This document shows, in pieces, positions 40,113 to 48,701 of a stretch of 64,000 nucleotides of DNA. The stretch comes from Symbiodinium natans (taxonomy: Eukaryota > Sar > Dinophyceae > Suessiales > Symbiodiniaceae). The DNA is taken from the NCBI GenBank assembly GCA_905221605.1, contig CAJNDS010000430.1, positions 73,501-137,500 on the forward strand, in the 5' to 3' direction. The translations under genes were made by a program, and so were the position numbers. A model generated the notes under the pieces. It had not been told where the DNA came from. It saw only the letters and a program-made list of their open reading frames with translations, and searched no databases. The stretch's first letter is position 1. Every line of letters starts with the position of its first letter.

Positions 40113-40577
40113 CTTCACGGTTAAGGGTTCGGGGTTTAAAGTGTAGGGGTTAAGGGATTTTAGGGGTTCAGGGAAAATACAGAATCCCCCCCCACCAAAA
40201 AAAACCAAAACCCTAACCCTAAACCCAAAAAAGGAAAAGAAAGCCAGGGTCTCGACTCTTGACGCACCTGGGCGCGGGACTTTTTTGTTGGGGGGAGGAC
40301 GTTCGGGATTCAGGGTGTGGGACACACGAGGGTTTAGGGTTTAGGGTTTAGGGTTTAGAGCTTAGGGCTTAGGGCCTAGGGTTTATGATTCGGTGATTAG
40401 GGCTTCGGGAGTAGGGCTTTTGGGGGGTTTAGGGCTCGGTGGGGGTTAGAATACTCTTTCGGCTGGCATGGACCACATAAAGGTTACATGCGTAAACCCG
40501 TTCCTTCCCACCCTAAACCCTAAACCCTAAACCCTAAACCCCTAAGAGTTTCCAGAAGATCGGCCCCCCACCTCTAC

Positions 40578-40644
40578 CTGCCGGACCTCGCAGATATTTC
40601 CCGTAAACATTCCACGACATCACCCTCAATGCGGCGAACCTCCT
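40578..40644 (-). CDS. Candidate exon, unknown protein
   Basis: Acceptor GGGCGTGACCTCAG, frame EVRRIEGDVVECLREISARS, donor GGCAG|GTAGAGG. Confidence 0.52.
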
Positions 40645-40750
40645 CTGAGGTCACGCCCTAAGCCCTAAACTCTAAACCCTAAACGCTAAACGCTAAACGC
40701 TAAACCCTAAACCCTAAACCCTAAACCCTTCAACCCTAAACCCTAAGAAC

Positions 40751-40798
40751 TGAAGCCTCCCTGGGGGCAGCACGGAGGCGAGATTGGCAGCCTCGGCT
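40751..40798 (-). CDS. Candidate exon, unknown protein
   Basis: Acceptor TCTGTAGCCAG, frame AEAANLASVLPPGRL, donor CTTCA|GTTCTTAGGG. Confidence 0.45.
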
Positions 40799-40931
40799 CT
40801 GGCTACAGAGGCTCGTTGGTACGAAGATGTACTAAAGGGTCTGGGTTTGGGGTTTGGGGTTTGGGGTTTGGGGTTTAGGGTTTAGGGTTTTGGGTTTTGG
40901 GCTTGGGGTTTAGGGCTTTTTAGGGCTTAGG

Positions 40932-41085
40932 GTTTTACTCCGTACACCTGAACATCCCCAAGACAGGTATTTCCGAAAACAGGGGGGTACCCTCATTTTC
41001 CCCAAACCTAGCAGAATCCTTATTACAGGACCCCAAAAGGTACCCCTAATTTCGGAAACCCTCAAAATAGGCCCCCCCCCCTCCC
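40932..41085. mobile_element. Inverted-repeat element, family F10, copy 1
   Basis: GGTATTTCCGAAAACAGGGG/GGTACCCTCATTTTC at the left and GGTACCCCTAATTTCGGAAA at the right are inverted. Relatives: 60395-60530, 63545-63650. Confidence 0.65.
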
Positions 41086-41365
41086 CCTCTGAAAGCCTCA
41101 AAAGGTTCGCAGGGTCTGGGGTTTCGGCTCGTAGGGTTTAGGGTTTGGGGTTTGGGGTTTGGGCTTTGGGCTTTGGGGTTTGGGGTTTGGGGTTTGGGTG
41201 CTCGTAGCCTTTATAGGGTTCAGGGGCTTGCGGGTTGAAGGTCTTAGGCTTTGCAGGGGTTTAGGGCTTACCGGTTGCAGGGTTGTAGGGCTTAGGGTGT
41301 CCGCAGCGAGCCAGGGAGCGTATGCGGTTGACAGCCGCCTCGCCTTCGACTCCTGCGACGTCGGT

Positions 41366-41510
41366 GTTTAGGGTTTAGGGTTTAGGGTTTAGGGTTTAGG
41401 TTTAGGGTTTAGGGTTTAGGGTTTAGGGTTTAGGGTTTAGGGTTTAGGGTTTAGGGTTTAGGGTTTAGGGTTTAGGGTTTAGGGTTTAGGGTTTAGGGTC
41501 CCCGGGTCGC
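41366..41510 (+). repeat. Telomere-type array (TTTAGGG)
   Basis: About 20 copies. The island before it (41303-41352) reads VEGEAAVNRIRSLARC on the minus strand after CGTCGCAG, without a clear donor. Confidence 0.97.
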
Positions 41511-41523
41511 CCCATAAAAAAAC

Positions 41524-41567
41524 CCTGGCGCCTGCTCCTCGCTGGAGCACTCGGAATCCACCAAGAC
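41524..41567 (-). CDS. Candidate exon, acidic
   Basis: Acceptor CTTCCGTCGCCAG, frame VLVDSECSSEEQAP, donor CCAGG|GTTTTTTTATGG. Confidence 0.43.
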
Positions 41568-41589
41568 CTGGCGACGGAAGTAGTCAGGG

Positions 41590-42005
41590 TCTAAGGAGGG
41601 ACCCTCATAAGGGACCTCTAGGGCTTAGGGCTTAGGGCTTAGGGCTTAGGGTTTAGGGTTTAGGGTTTAGGGTTTAGGGTTTAGGGTTTAGGGTTTAGGG
41701 TTTAGGGTTTAGGGTTTAGGGTTTAGAGGGACGCCTAGAAGGGACCCTGAGAAGGGACCCTGAATCTTATTCCGCTACATAACCCCTATATAAAAAGTCC
41801 TAGATACCTCAGTGGCCCCTAAACAGGCCTCAAAGTACCCCTACGGCAGGTCCCTTCACGGGTCCCTCCTTCCTAATCCCTAAACCACCAAACCCTCAAC
41901 CACCAACCCTAAGCCCTAAACCCTAAACCCTAAACCCTAAACCCTAAACCCTAAACCCTGAACCCTAAGGTCCCTTAGAAGGGTCCCTCCTGTAGTCCCT
42001 TGAAC
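41590..42005. mobile_element. Family F7 element split by two telomere arrays
   Basis: Left end GGAGGGACCCTCATAAGGGA, right end AAGGTCCCTTAGAAGGGTCC/CTCCTGTAGTCCCTT. Inside, TTTAGGG array 41640-41727 and CCCTAAA array 41910-41965 interrupt otherwise recognisable F7 sequence (TTATTCCGCTACATAACCCC). Confidence 0.65.
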
Positions 42006-42169
42006 GAAGAAGCAGGTTGCGGCGTTGAGGAGCCCGACCCCTAAGCCCGAATTAACCCTTTGATTTAGGAAATTAGGGCTTAGGAAAGCCTTAAACCTTC
42101 TAACCCTCTAAGTAGGCTTAGGGCTTTGGGGTTGAGGGTTTAGTGTTTTGGAGATTCGCCCTGCTCCAA

Positions 42170-42250
42170 ACAGTCCTGAATTGGGATTCTAGCACCCCCT
42201 ACTATAATCCTTATCAAGGACTGTTAGTACAAGGGGGAACATCCAAAGTG
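42170..42250. mobile_element. Family F2 element, partial copy
   Basis: AACAGTCCTGAATTGGGATT...CAAGGACTGTTAGTACAAGG and GGGAACATCC. Confidence 0.6.
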
Positions 42251-42320
42251 TAGGGTTTGAAACCCTAAGCCCTAAGCTCTTAATCCTAAACCCTAAACCC
42301 TAAACCTAAAAACCCTAAAC

Positions 42321-42433
42321 CCTTTTGTTTTGAGCGGGGAGGGGGACTTGGAGGGGTTTCAGGGTTTGACCGCGGCTTGTGGTACTCCTGGGGCATCCTA
42401 CACCCCACGCACACCAATCGATGAAGCCGCTTG
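42321..42433 (-). CDS. Candidate exon with Cys pair and Pro-rich end
   Basis: Acceptor AAACCCGAAAG, frame KRLHRLVCVGCRMPQEYHK then PPSPPPRSKQK, donor AAAAGG|GTTTAGGG. Confidence 0.48.
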
Positions 42434-42561
42434 CTTTCGGGTTTGGGGTTTGGGGTTTGGGGTTTGGGGTTTAGGGTCCAGGGTTCAGGGTTTAGGGTTT
42501 AGGGTTTAGGGTTCAGGGTTTAGGGTTTAGGGTTCAGGGTTTTGGGCTGCTGGGCTTCCAC

Positions 42562-42664
42562 CCCCAAGGCCCTTCGTCGCCTTGAGCGTCTCGGACGTCA
42601 GCGCGAAGCCCTCGCGCAAAGTTTCTTGGACTCGGCCGGCCAGGCCGTACTCCTCCTTCGTGGG
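42562..42664 (-). CDS. Candidate exon preceded by a C homopolymer
   Basis: Frame PTKEEYGLAGRVQETLREG then FALTSETLKATKGLG, charged and helical, ends at GG|GTGGAAGC. The acceptor (AAAACGAG) follows a run of about 30 C on the minus strand, which could serve as its pyrimidine tract. Confidence 0.55.
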
Positions 42665-42667
42665 CTC

Positions 42668-42700
42668 GTTTTGGGGGGGGGGGGGGGGGGGGGGGGGGGT
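42668..42700 (+). repeat. G homopolymer
   Basis: About 30 G (C on the minus strand) between two candidate coding stretches. Confidence 0.97.
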
Positions 42701-42767
42701 TGAGTGATGATGAGCTCATAGGGGTTTCCGAACTACGATTTCATGAAGCCCTCCCGAAACGCCCTTA

Positions 42768-42872
42768 GCCAGACCCCCTTGGGAGGATCCAAAAAGCAAA
42801 CAGTACACTCTAACTTAATATAGTGTCATTGAAGGGATCTGCTTTTCGGATCCTCCCAGAGGTCTTGGCAGG
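42768..42872. mobile_element. Hairpin element, family F14, single copy
   Basis: GCCAGACCCCCTTGGGAGGA at one end and TCCTCCCAGAGGTCTTGGC at the other, with inner AAAAAGCA/TGCTTTTC arms. No other copy seen. Confidence 0.7.
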
Positions 42873-42943
42873 GTTTAGGCTTTTTAGGCTTCAGGGTTCG
42901 AGGTTTAGAGCCTCGAGGGAGGCTGACCCCTGAATCCCAAAAC

Positions 42944-42985
42944 CTCTGGCCTGGGACTGTTCTGAAAGATGAAACGGATTGTGGA
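42944..42985 (-). CDS. Candidate exon, 14 codons
   Basis: Acceptor CCCACCAAGCAG, frame STIRFIFQNSPRPE in phase 0, donor CCAGAG|GTTTTGGG. Confidence 0.42.
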
Positions 42986-43012
42986 CTGCTTGGTGGGCTT
43001 AGACTCTAAACC

Positions 43013-43246
43013 CTAAACCCCCCCACCCCCCCCCCTCCCAAGCCGCGCAGAGATTGAAGGGTCTGGGCTGTTGAGTTTTTGGGGGGAGAGAACATGGGGA
43101 TGGGTAGCACGGGGCCTGATCGGCATCCCTGTGCGGCTGGCGCGACAACTGCAAAACATCTCTACAAAGTAGATCGCGGCTGGCACAAGCCGAAGCAAGG
43201 GACCATAGCTGTGGACGGGAAAGACGATGGACAACAATGAAAGCAC
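43013..43246 (-). CDS. Possible exon downstream of the Cys-rich gene
   Basis: Array-free; acceptor GTCTTTCCCGTCCACAG at about 43217. Two frames open: LWSLASACASRDLLCRDVLQ or LLRLVPAAIYFVEMFCSC. May be the next gene or 3' UTR of the gene at 43339-43860. Confidence 0.3.
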   Translation of the reverse strand: MLSLLSIVFPVHSYGPLLRLVPAAIYFVEMFCSCRASRTGMPIRPRATHPHVLSPQKLNSPDPSISARLGRGGGGGV

Positions 43247-43338
43247 TCGAAGATGCTGCCTCTCTGAACCTAGAGATGTGCAAGCACCTTTTGTTCATCC
43301 ACACAGCATTCGTCTCGATTGAACCGAGCACATCTGGC

Positions 43339-43860
43339 TCAGCACTTGTTGCTCACAACGTTGTTGCCCGTGCACAGGGTGTCCTTCATCGTGAGCAGGG
43401 AGTCCAAGTATTCCTTCCAGGCCTTGCTGGTACCTTCTGTCTCAATGCTGGAGTCGCAGCAACCTGCATCCTTGGCTGACTTCTGAACCCCTCCTAAGAA
43501 GTTTAAACCCTAAACCCTAAACCCTAAACCCTAAACCCTAAACCCTAAACCCTAAACCCTAAACCCTAAACCCTAAACCCTAAACCCTAAACCCTAAACC
43601 GTGCCTCCTTACTGTAGTTTCTACAGAAACCCAACAGGTCTAAGTCCTAACAGCCAGCCAGAAGAAAGCCAAGCATCTTTGACGCAGGTGGTGTACGCCT
43701 CCCATGTCTTGCAAACTGCATCGGTCCCTGAGGAGATCGTCGGGTCGCTATTGTACGTCTGGGCGCACGTGGTCAGCGCATCTTGATTACAGCCACCACA
43801 GCCCATCAAGCTGAGTGAGGTCCCGGCGATCAGTGTGCCCACAATGAACCGCGGAGTCAT
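43339..43860 (-). CDS. Two-exon secreted cysteine-rich protein
   Basis: Exon 1 (43860 down to about 43678) starts MTPRFIVGTLIAGTSLSLMG, a signal peptide ending at small residues, then CGGCNQDALTTCAQTY and TDAVCKTWEAYTTCV. Exon 2 (about 43470 to 43339) reads KDAGCCDSSIETEGTSKAW, DSLLTMKDTLCTGNN and ends NKC-stop. The intron is the F1 element. If one copy of the 4-bp target repeat is counted, GTC AAA GAT GCA GGT joins in frame (GA-AG); a GC-AG alternative adds one Asp. The mature protein would have about nine Cys spaced in C-x6-C, C-x9-C type patterns and about 85 residues after the signal. Exported or vacuolar small protein; function unknown. Confidence 0.68.
43471..43673. mobile_element. Introner-like element, family F1, with telomere array inside
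   Basis: 203 bp, same terminal inverted repeats as 29892-29999 (CTTGGCTGACTTCTG / CAGAAGAAAGCCAAG), flanked by CATC (43467-43470 and 43674-43677). Between GAAGTTT and GTGCCTCC sits a block of about 14 CCCTAAA units (43505-43600) that copy 29892-29999 lacks. Confidence 0.85.
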
Positions 43861-43951
43861 GGCGATGGTTGCAAGCCACGGGGCTTTAAAACAAACTCAA
43901 AACGAACCGTTTGGGCCAACGTGCTTGCGCGTGCCAGGCAGCCTGAATGTC

Positions 43952-44173
43952 TTACAAGCCCTGCCCTACCCTGACTCGTGCCACTCTGACTCTATAGAGG
44001 CATGTCCCAAAAACCTTAGTACAGCCCCAAATACTCCAGTCCTGATTGTAAGAATACCTAGCGTAACCTAAAGCTCTTAAACAGGTGCCATTTCCCTTTT
44101 CCAAGTTACGCCAGTTTACTCGAGATGCGCCCGAAATAGCTACACGAACACTTCGCGAAACCTCTTCAGGCAA
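43952..44173 (-). CDS. Open frame upstream of the Cys-rich gene
   Basis: 73 codons in array-free DNA (SRVNWRNLEKGNGTCLRALG). It may be leader sequence or the end of an upstream gene; no splice evidence. Confidence 0.22.
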   Translation of the reverse strand: MPEEVSRSVRVAISGASRVNWRNLEKGNGTCLRALGYARYSYNQDWSIWGCTKVFGTCLYRVRVARVRVGQGL

Positions 44174-44404
44174 GTCCTAAATGTTCAGCCCTAAACCCTG
44201 CAAACCCTTGCACCCCACCTCCATGCCAGCAGCAGGCAGTTGGGCTAGGGGAGGGCTGTTGCTGGTGGGCTGCTTAAGGCTCAAGGGGTGGGGTTGAGGG
44301 CGATACCCAAAGAAGGGGCTACTCTAATGCTCGGGGTTGTGTTTATGTGTTGTTTTTTCAAGTTTAGGGCTTAGGGCCGAGGGCTCAGGGCTTAGGGCCG
44401 AGGA

Positions 44405-44441
44405 CTTCGGGCTTCTGCTGACTTGCAAGGTCCGACCTAGA
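44405..44441 (-). CDS. Candidate small exon
   Basis: Acceptor GCGCGCCGCTTCAG, frame SRSDLASQQKPEVLG; end uncertain because CCCTAA sequence follows. Confidence 0.3.
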
Positions 44442-44559
44442 GCCTGAAGCGGCGCGCCTTGGGCTTGCGAGAAGGTAGTTGGGGGGGGGGGGGGGGTTTA
44501 GGGTTTAGGGTTTGGGCTTTCGGCTTTAGGCTTTAGGGTTTAGGGTTTAGGGGTTTACG

Positions 44560-44695
44560 TATATAGGGGAGACTCCGAAAGTATGGGCCCTTAACTTGGG
44601 TCCCCGGGTTGGGATGTTCCCCCTTGTACTCATACTCCCTATAAAAGGGGGAACACCCCAAAGTAAGGCCCCATACTTCGGAAGGGGTAGGGGAC
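44560..44695. mobile_element. F6 element with an F2 element nested inside
   Basis: F6 arms CTCCGAAAGTATGGGCCCTT and AAGGCCCCATACTTCGGAAG are inverted. Between them, F2 (44608-44661) runs from TTGGGATGTTCCCCC to GGGGGAACACCCCAA. Confidence 0.75.
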
Positions 44696-44756
44696 CACGC
44701 TGACTGAGGGCTCATGGTTCAAACCTTAGGGTAGGGGGCCTGCAGGCCCTTGTAGG

Positions 44757-45092
44757 GTTAGGGTTTAGGGTTTAGGGTTTAGGGTTTAGGGTTTAGGGTT
44801 TAGGGTTTAGGGTTTAGGGTTTAGGGTTTAGGGTTTAGGGTTTAGGGTTTAGGGTTTAGGGTTTAGGGTTTAGGGTTTAGGGTTTATTTAGGGTTTAGGG
44901 TTTAGGGTTTAGGGTTTAGGGTTTAGGGTTTAGGGTTTAGGGTTTAGGGTTTAGGGGGTTTAGGGTTTAGGGTTTAGGGTTTAGGGTTTAGGGTTTAGGG
45001 TTTAGGGGGTTTAGGGTTTAGGGTTTAGGGTTTAGGGTTTAGGGTTTAGGGTTTAGGGTTTAGGGTTTAGGGTTTAGGGTTTAGGGTTTAGG
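44757..45092 (+). repeat. Longest telomere-type array (TTTAGGG)
   Basis: About 335 bp, some 47 units, with three short interruptions (TTTATTTAGGG, TTTAGGGGG). Confidence 0.98.
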
Positions 45093-45096
45093 GCTC

Positions 45097-45165
45097 GGGT
45101 GGCGATGCTCTCAATGCACTGGCACACTCGGATGGTGCAGGACTTGGTCGTTTGGGATGTGGGGG
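45097..45165 (-). CDS. Candidate exon, Cys-containing
   Basis: Acceptor TCGGGCTTAAG, frame QTTKSCTIRVCQCIESIATR. What follows on the minus strand is C-rich repeat, so the donor would be GC (CGA|GCCCTAAAC). Confidence 0.42.
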
Positions 45166-45214
45166 CTTAAGCCCGAAACCCTAAACCCTAAACCCTAAAC
45201 CCTAAACCCTAAAC

Positions 45215-45279
45215 CCTGAAAGGCCGCTGCAGGCCCGAGGGTGTGGCAGGTGGGGGTGGGGGCGGGGGAGCCACCCTTA
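45215..45279 (-). CDS. Candidate exon, telomere-repeat donor
   Basis: Acceptor TAGGTGCTTGCAG, frame GGSPAPTPTCHTLGPAAAFQ, donor TTTCAGG|GTTTAGGG. Confidence 0.42.
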
Positions 45280-45709
45280 CTGCAAGCACCTAGGCTTTTA
45301 AAGGCACCTGAACCCGAACTAAGCCCAAAAGCTAAACCCTAAACCCCTACTGTAAACCCCTAAACCCTATGTAAACCCTAAACCCTAAACCCTTAACCCT
45401 AAACCCTCCCCAAACCCTAAACCCAAAACCCAATAAATCCTAAGCAGCAAACGGCCCCAAATCTCACACCGAAGTCCCTGTAGCCCCAAAAGCTCTAAGC
45501 CCGACACACCCCAAATAGCCCGCAAGCTCCGAAATCCCAAGCCAAACCCCAAAGCCTCAAAAAAAGGCAAAGCCCTCTGAAGCCGTTGAGGGTTTAGGGT
45601 TGCCCTAAACCCCAAACCATAAACCCTAAACCCTAAACACTAAACCCTAAACCCTAAACTCTAAACCCTAAACCGTAAGCGTGGTGTGGGGTGTGGGGAC
45701 TCGCCTCAC

Positions 45710-45833
45710 CCTCAGCACCAGGGGGCCTCTTTTCAAAGCCACTGTTGCGGAGGTCGTGAGTCTCTTACCGCATGTACTCCCAGGCAGGTGCGCAAGGTTT
45801 TGCACCGTTTCGTTGAGACCTATCGCTGCCATG
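45710..45833 (-). CDS. Candidate exon, 41 codons
   Basis: Acceptor GTTCCCTAAG, frame MAAIGLNETVQNLAHLPGST then GKRLTTSATVALKRGPLVL, donor GAGG|GTGAGGCG. The ATG could also be a true start. An internal GTAAGAG is not needed. Confidence 0.5.
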
Positions 45834-46084
45834 CTTAGGGAACAGGGTTTTAGGGTTTAGGGTTTAGGGTTTAGGGTTTAGGGTTTAGGGTTTAGGGTTT
45901 AGGGTTCAGGGTTTAGGGTTTAGGGTTTAGGGCTTAGGGACAACCGTTTCAGGCTGAAGGATCCTGAGGGCATCCCCAGCCACCCGAAACCCTAGACCCT
46001 AAACTCAAGGGATCCAAACATTGGGAGCTTCGGGGTAGGCTAAAACATATTGGGGTTGAGGCTGTCGGGTTTTTTTTTCGGGTT

Positions 46085-46195
46085 TATAGGGTTTATAGGG
46101 CTTGTAGGGCTTGTAGGGTTTATAGGGCTTATAGGGCTTATGGGGTTTATCGGGTTTATAGGGTTTATGGGGTTTGTAGGGTTTATAGGGTTTAG
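46085..46195 (+). repeat. TTTATAGGG variant tract
   Basis: About 12 units of TTTATAGGG/CTTGTAGGG. Explains a Gly/Phe-rich open frame. Confidence 0.9.
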
Positions 46196-46289
46196 GGTTT
46201 GGGGTTTATGGTTAAGGTTGGGTTTAGGGTTTCGCTCCTAAACCTATACACCCCGAACTCTTCAAACCTAAGCTTCTACAGCTCCATAC

Positions 46290-46373
46290 CCATCCGGTGT
46301 ATATCTCCAGCGCGCGGTCGGAAACCGCATTCCATCCAATCCAGGCTCTCACTTCTCGATCCACATGACTTGC
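46290..46373 (-). CDS. Candidate exon, unknown protein
   Basis: Acceptor CTCCAAACCTAG, frame KSCGSRSESLDWMECGFRPR then AGDIHRM, donor GATGG|GTATGGAG. Plus strand is also open (PHSIQSRLSLLDPHDL). Confidence 0.43.
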
Positions 46374-46443
46374 CTAGGTTTGGAGAGTGTGCGGGGTTTT
46401 CTTCGAGGGTTCAGATTCAGGGTCAACCCTAAACCCTAAAAAC

Positions 46444-46478
46444 CTGGCTTGTCGGTGTAGGGTAGGTCCATGACCTGC
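46444..46478 (-). CDS. Candidate small exon
   Basis: Acceptor CCCCTGAACTCAG, frame VMDLPYTDKP, donor CAG|GTTTTTAGGG. Confidence 0.32.
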
Positions 46479-46799
46479 CTGAGTTCAGGGGTTGAGGGGT
46501 TTAGGCAGAAAGGCCACGCTCAGGGTGCAAGGGCTCCAGGTTGTGGGGGTTTAGACGAGGTTTTAGGGTTTGGGTTGAAGGAGGTTACCTAGACTCTCTT
46601 TCTTCTGGGGGGGTGGGGGTGGCGGCTGGGGTGGGGGGGTGGGGGGGTTAGGGGGACGGGGTCGTCAGAGTTCAGGATTCAGGGGGTTTAAGGTTTAAGC
46701 CACGAACCCGGACAACCCCAAAACCAAAACACCCCAAACCCCAAGCAACCTAAAGCCTAAACCCTAAACCCTGAACCCCAAATCCCGACGAACCCTGAA

Positions 46800-46949
46800 G
46801 CCGAAACCCTATAAGTTTAGGGTTTAGGGTTTAGGGTTTAGGGTTAGGATTTAGGATTTAGGGGTTTAGGGTTTAGGGTTTAGGGTTTAGGGTTTAGGGT
46901 TTAGGGTTTAGGGTTTAGGGTTTAGGGTTTAGGGTTTAGGGTTTAGGGT

Positions 46950-46981
<32 letters not shown>

Positions 46982-47010
46982 GGTTTAGGGTTTAGGGTTT
47001 AGGGTTTAGC
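46800..47010 (+). repeat. TTTAGGG array with a TTGAGGG block
   Basis: About 20 TTTAGGG, then five TTGAGGG, then TTTAGGG, ending at the exon 47011-47075. Confidence 0.96.
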
Positions 47011-47075
47011 CAGGAGACCACTCGCCCTCGTCTCGCCACCGAGCCTGGAGCCGCAGGTGAGAACTCACAGGGCTT
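47011..47075 (-). CDS. Candidate exon, GC donor
   Basis: Acceptor CACGAGCCCCAG, frame KPCEFSPAAPGSVARRGRVV, then CTCCTG|GCTAAACCC, a GC donor at the array edge. Confidence 0.42.
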
Positions 47076-47109
47076 CTGGGGCTCGTGGGGGGAGGGGGGG
47101 GGGGGTGTG

Positions 47110-47325
47110 GCGTAGGGGGTGAGGGTTAGGGTTTAGGGTTTAGGGTTTAGGGTTTAGGGTTTTGGGGTTTAGGGTTTAGGGTTTAGGATTTAGGGTTTCG
47201 GGTTTAGGGTTTAGGGTTTGGGGTTTAGGGTTTAGGGTTTGGGGTTTAGGGTTTAGGGTCTAGGGTTTAGGGTGTAGGGTGTAGGGTGTAGGGTGTAGGG
47301 TGTAGGGTGTAGGGTGTAGGGTGCA
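47110..47325 (+). repeat. TTTAGGG array ending in a GTGTAGGG block
   Basis: TTTAGGG and TTTGGGG units, then seven to eight consecutive GTGTAGG units (47270-47320). Confidence 0.95.
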
Positions 47326-47334
47326 GGGCCTGAC

Positions 47335-47384
47335 CGTTCACAGGGGCCTGGGGATATCTCGGCTCATGGGGAAGGGCCGTGACA
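47335..47384 (-). CDS. Candidate exon, unknown protein
   Basis: Acceptor TTAGGGTTCCAG, frame VTALPHEPRYPQAPVN, donor AACG|GTCAGG. Confidence 0.36.
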
Positions 47385-47597
47385 CTGGAACCCTAACCCC
47401 CCAACCCCCCACCTCCAAGCAAAACAATATATAAAACCATCAAGCCCACAGTCCCCCAAAGTCCCTCCAATCTCTAACTAAACCCTAAACCCTGAACCCT
47501 GAACCCTCAACCCTAAACCCACTAAACCCTGAACCCTGGACCCTAAACCCTAAACCCTAAACCCTAAAACCTGAACCCTGAACCCTGAACCCTCAAC

Positions 47598-47647
47598 CCG
47601 GAAAGCCAACAACAAGGTCTGGGGACTTTGAAGGCAAGGCCCCCGGG
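47598..47647 (-). CDS. Candidate exon, unknown protein
   Basis: Acceptor ACCCGCTGGAAG, frame PGALPSKSPDLVVGFP, donor CCGG|GTTGAGGG; an inner acceptor CCTTCAAAG is possible. Confidence 0.36.
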
Positions 47648-48060
47648 CTTCCAGCGGGTTCGGGGCTTTCGGGTTTTAGGGTTTTGGGGTTTAGGGTTTA
47701 GGGTTTAGGGTTTTAAGGTTTTAGGGTTTTAGGGTTTAGGGTTTAGGGTTTTAGGGTTTCGGGGTTTAGGGTTTTGGGGTCGTGGGGTTTGGGGGTTTTG
47801 GGGTTTTATGGGGTTGAACCGGTCTAGGGTTTTTGGGGTTTAGGGTCTTGGGGTCTTGGGGTTTTGGGGATTTTTAGGGGTTTAGGCTTCTGGGGTCCGC
47901 CGACCCTGGCGGCGTGTTGGATGGGAAAAGGAGGTGCTCTTTCCCTCCTTACCCCCCCAAAACGCCCGGGGGGGGGGGGGGGGGGTAGGGCGTAAACTCA
48001 TGGACCATAGGCGTTTTCGCACAGGGCATAGGGGCTCTTTTGGAAAAAACCCCTCTTTGC

Positions 48061-48091
48061 CCCCCCCCCCCCCCCCCCCCCCACCCCCCCC

Positions 48092-48128
<37 letters not shown>

Positions 48129-48147
48129 ACCCCCCCCACCCCCCCCC
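48061..48147 (-). repeat. C homopolymer tract
   Basis: About 85 bp of C with four single A interruptions. A second, shorter G run lies at 47970-47986. Confidence 0.97.
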
Positions 48148-48190
48148 AAAAGGAACCGCAAACAAAATCACCAAACCCCAAACCTTAAAC

Positions 48191-48226
48191 TTGTTCTCCT
48201 GCGGGGTCGGCGGCTTGAGCCGGAGG
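48191..48226 (-). CDS. Candidate small exon, 12 codons
   Basis: Acceptor AAATTTAAGAG, frame PPAQAADPAGEQ, donor GAACAA|GTTTAAGG. Upstream, 48258-48330 is also open (GFRDWGRFELHMMAGQHRHG) after TTGTCTTAGAG. Confidence 0.32.
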
Positions 48227-48383
48227 CTCTTAAATTTTAGGATTTAGGTTTGGCAGGCGTGGTTTGGGGTGCCGTGCCGGTGCTGGCCTGCCATCATGTG
48301 AAGCTCGAAGCGGCCCCAATCTCTGAAGCCCTCTAAGACAACAGGTTTCGGGGTTTAGGGTTTAGGGTTTAGGGTTTAGGGTT

Positions 48384-48456
48384 TAGGGTTAGCGGTTTAG
48401 CGGTTTAGCGGTTTAGCGGTTTAGCGGTTTAGCGGTTTAGCGGTTTAGCGGTTTAG
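48384..48456 (+). repeat. TTTAGCGG octamer array
   Basis: Nine consecutive AGCGGTTT units, a private variant next to a normal TTTAGGG array (48356-48383). Confidence 0.97.
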
Positions 48457-48627
48457 GGCTTGGGGAAAACTTCCCTTGAAGCGCCCCACCGAGACCTCAA
48501 AATCCCAAGCCTAGGGTTTGGGTTCAGGGTTTCAGGGTCCAGCCCTAAACCCTAAACCCTAAGCCCGAAGCCCTAAACCCTAAACCCTAAACCCTAAACC
48601 CTAAACCCGAAACCCGAAACCCTAAAC

Positions 48628-48701
48628 CCACCCCCCTCTCGGGGAGCCTTCACCTCGCCGTCCGGGGCTCGCTCCAAGGGGTTGGCATCCAAGTACTCAC
48701 C
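48628..48701 (-). CDS. Candidate exon, telomere-repeat donor
   Basis: Acceptor GCGGGGGCATCAG, frame GEYLDANPLERAPDGEVKAP, donor GGGTGG|GTTTAGGG. Confidence 0.5.

Noticed and set aside
45094-45165. Cadherin-like cytoplasmic Cys motif
   Set aside because: CTIRVCQC alone is too short, and no cadherin-type exon was seen nearby.
47882-48240. Poly-Pro/Gly proteins around the C tract
   Set aside because: Homopolymer translation; only the short flanks could be coding.
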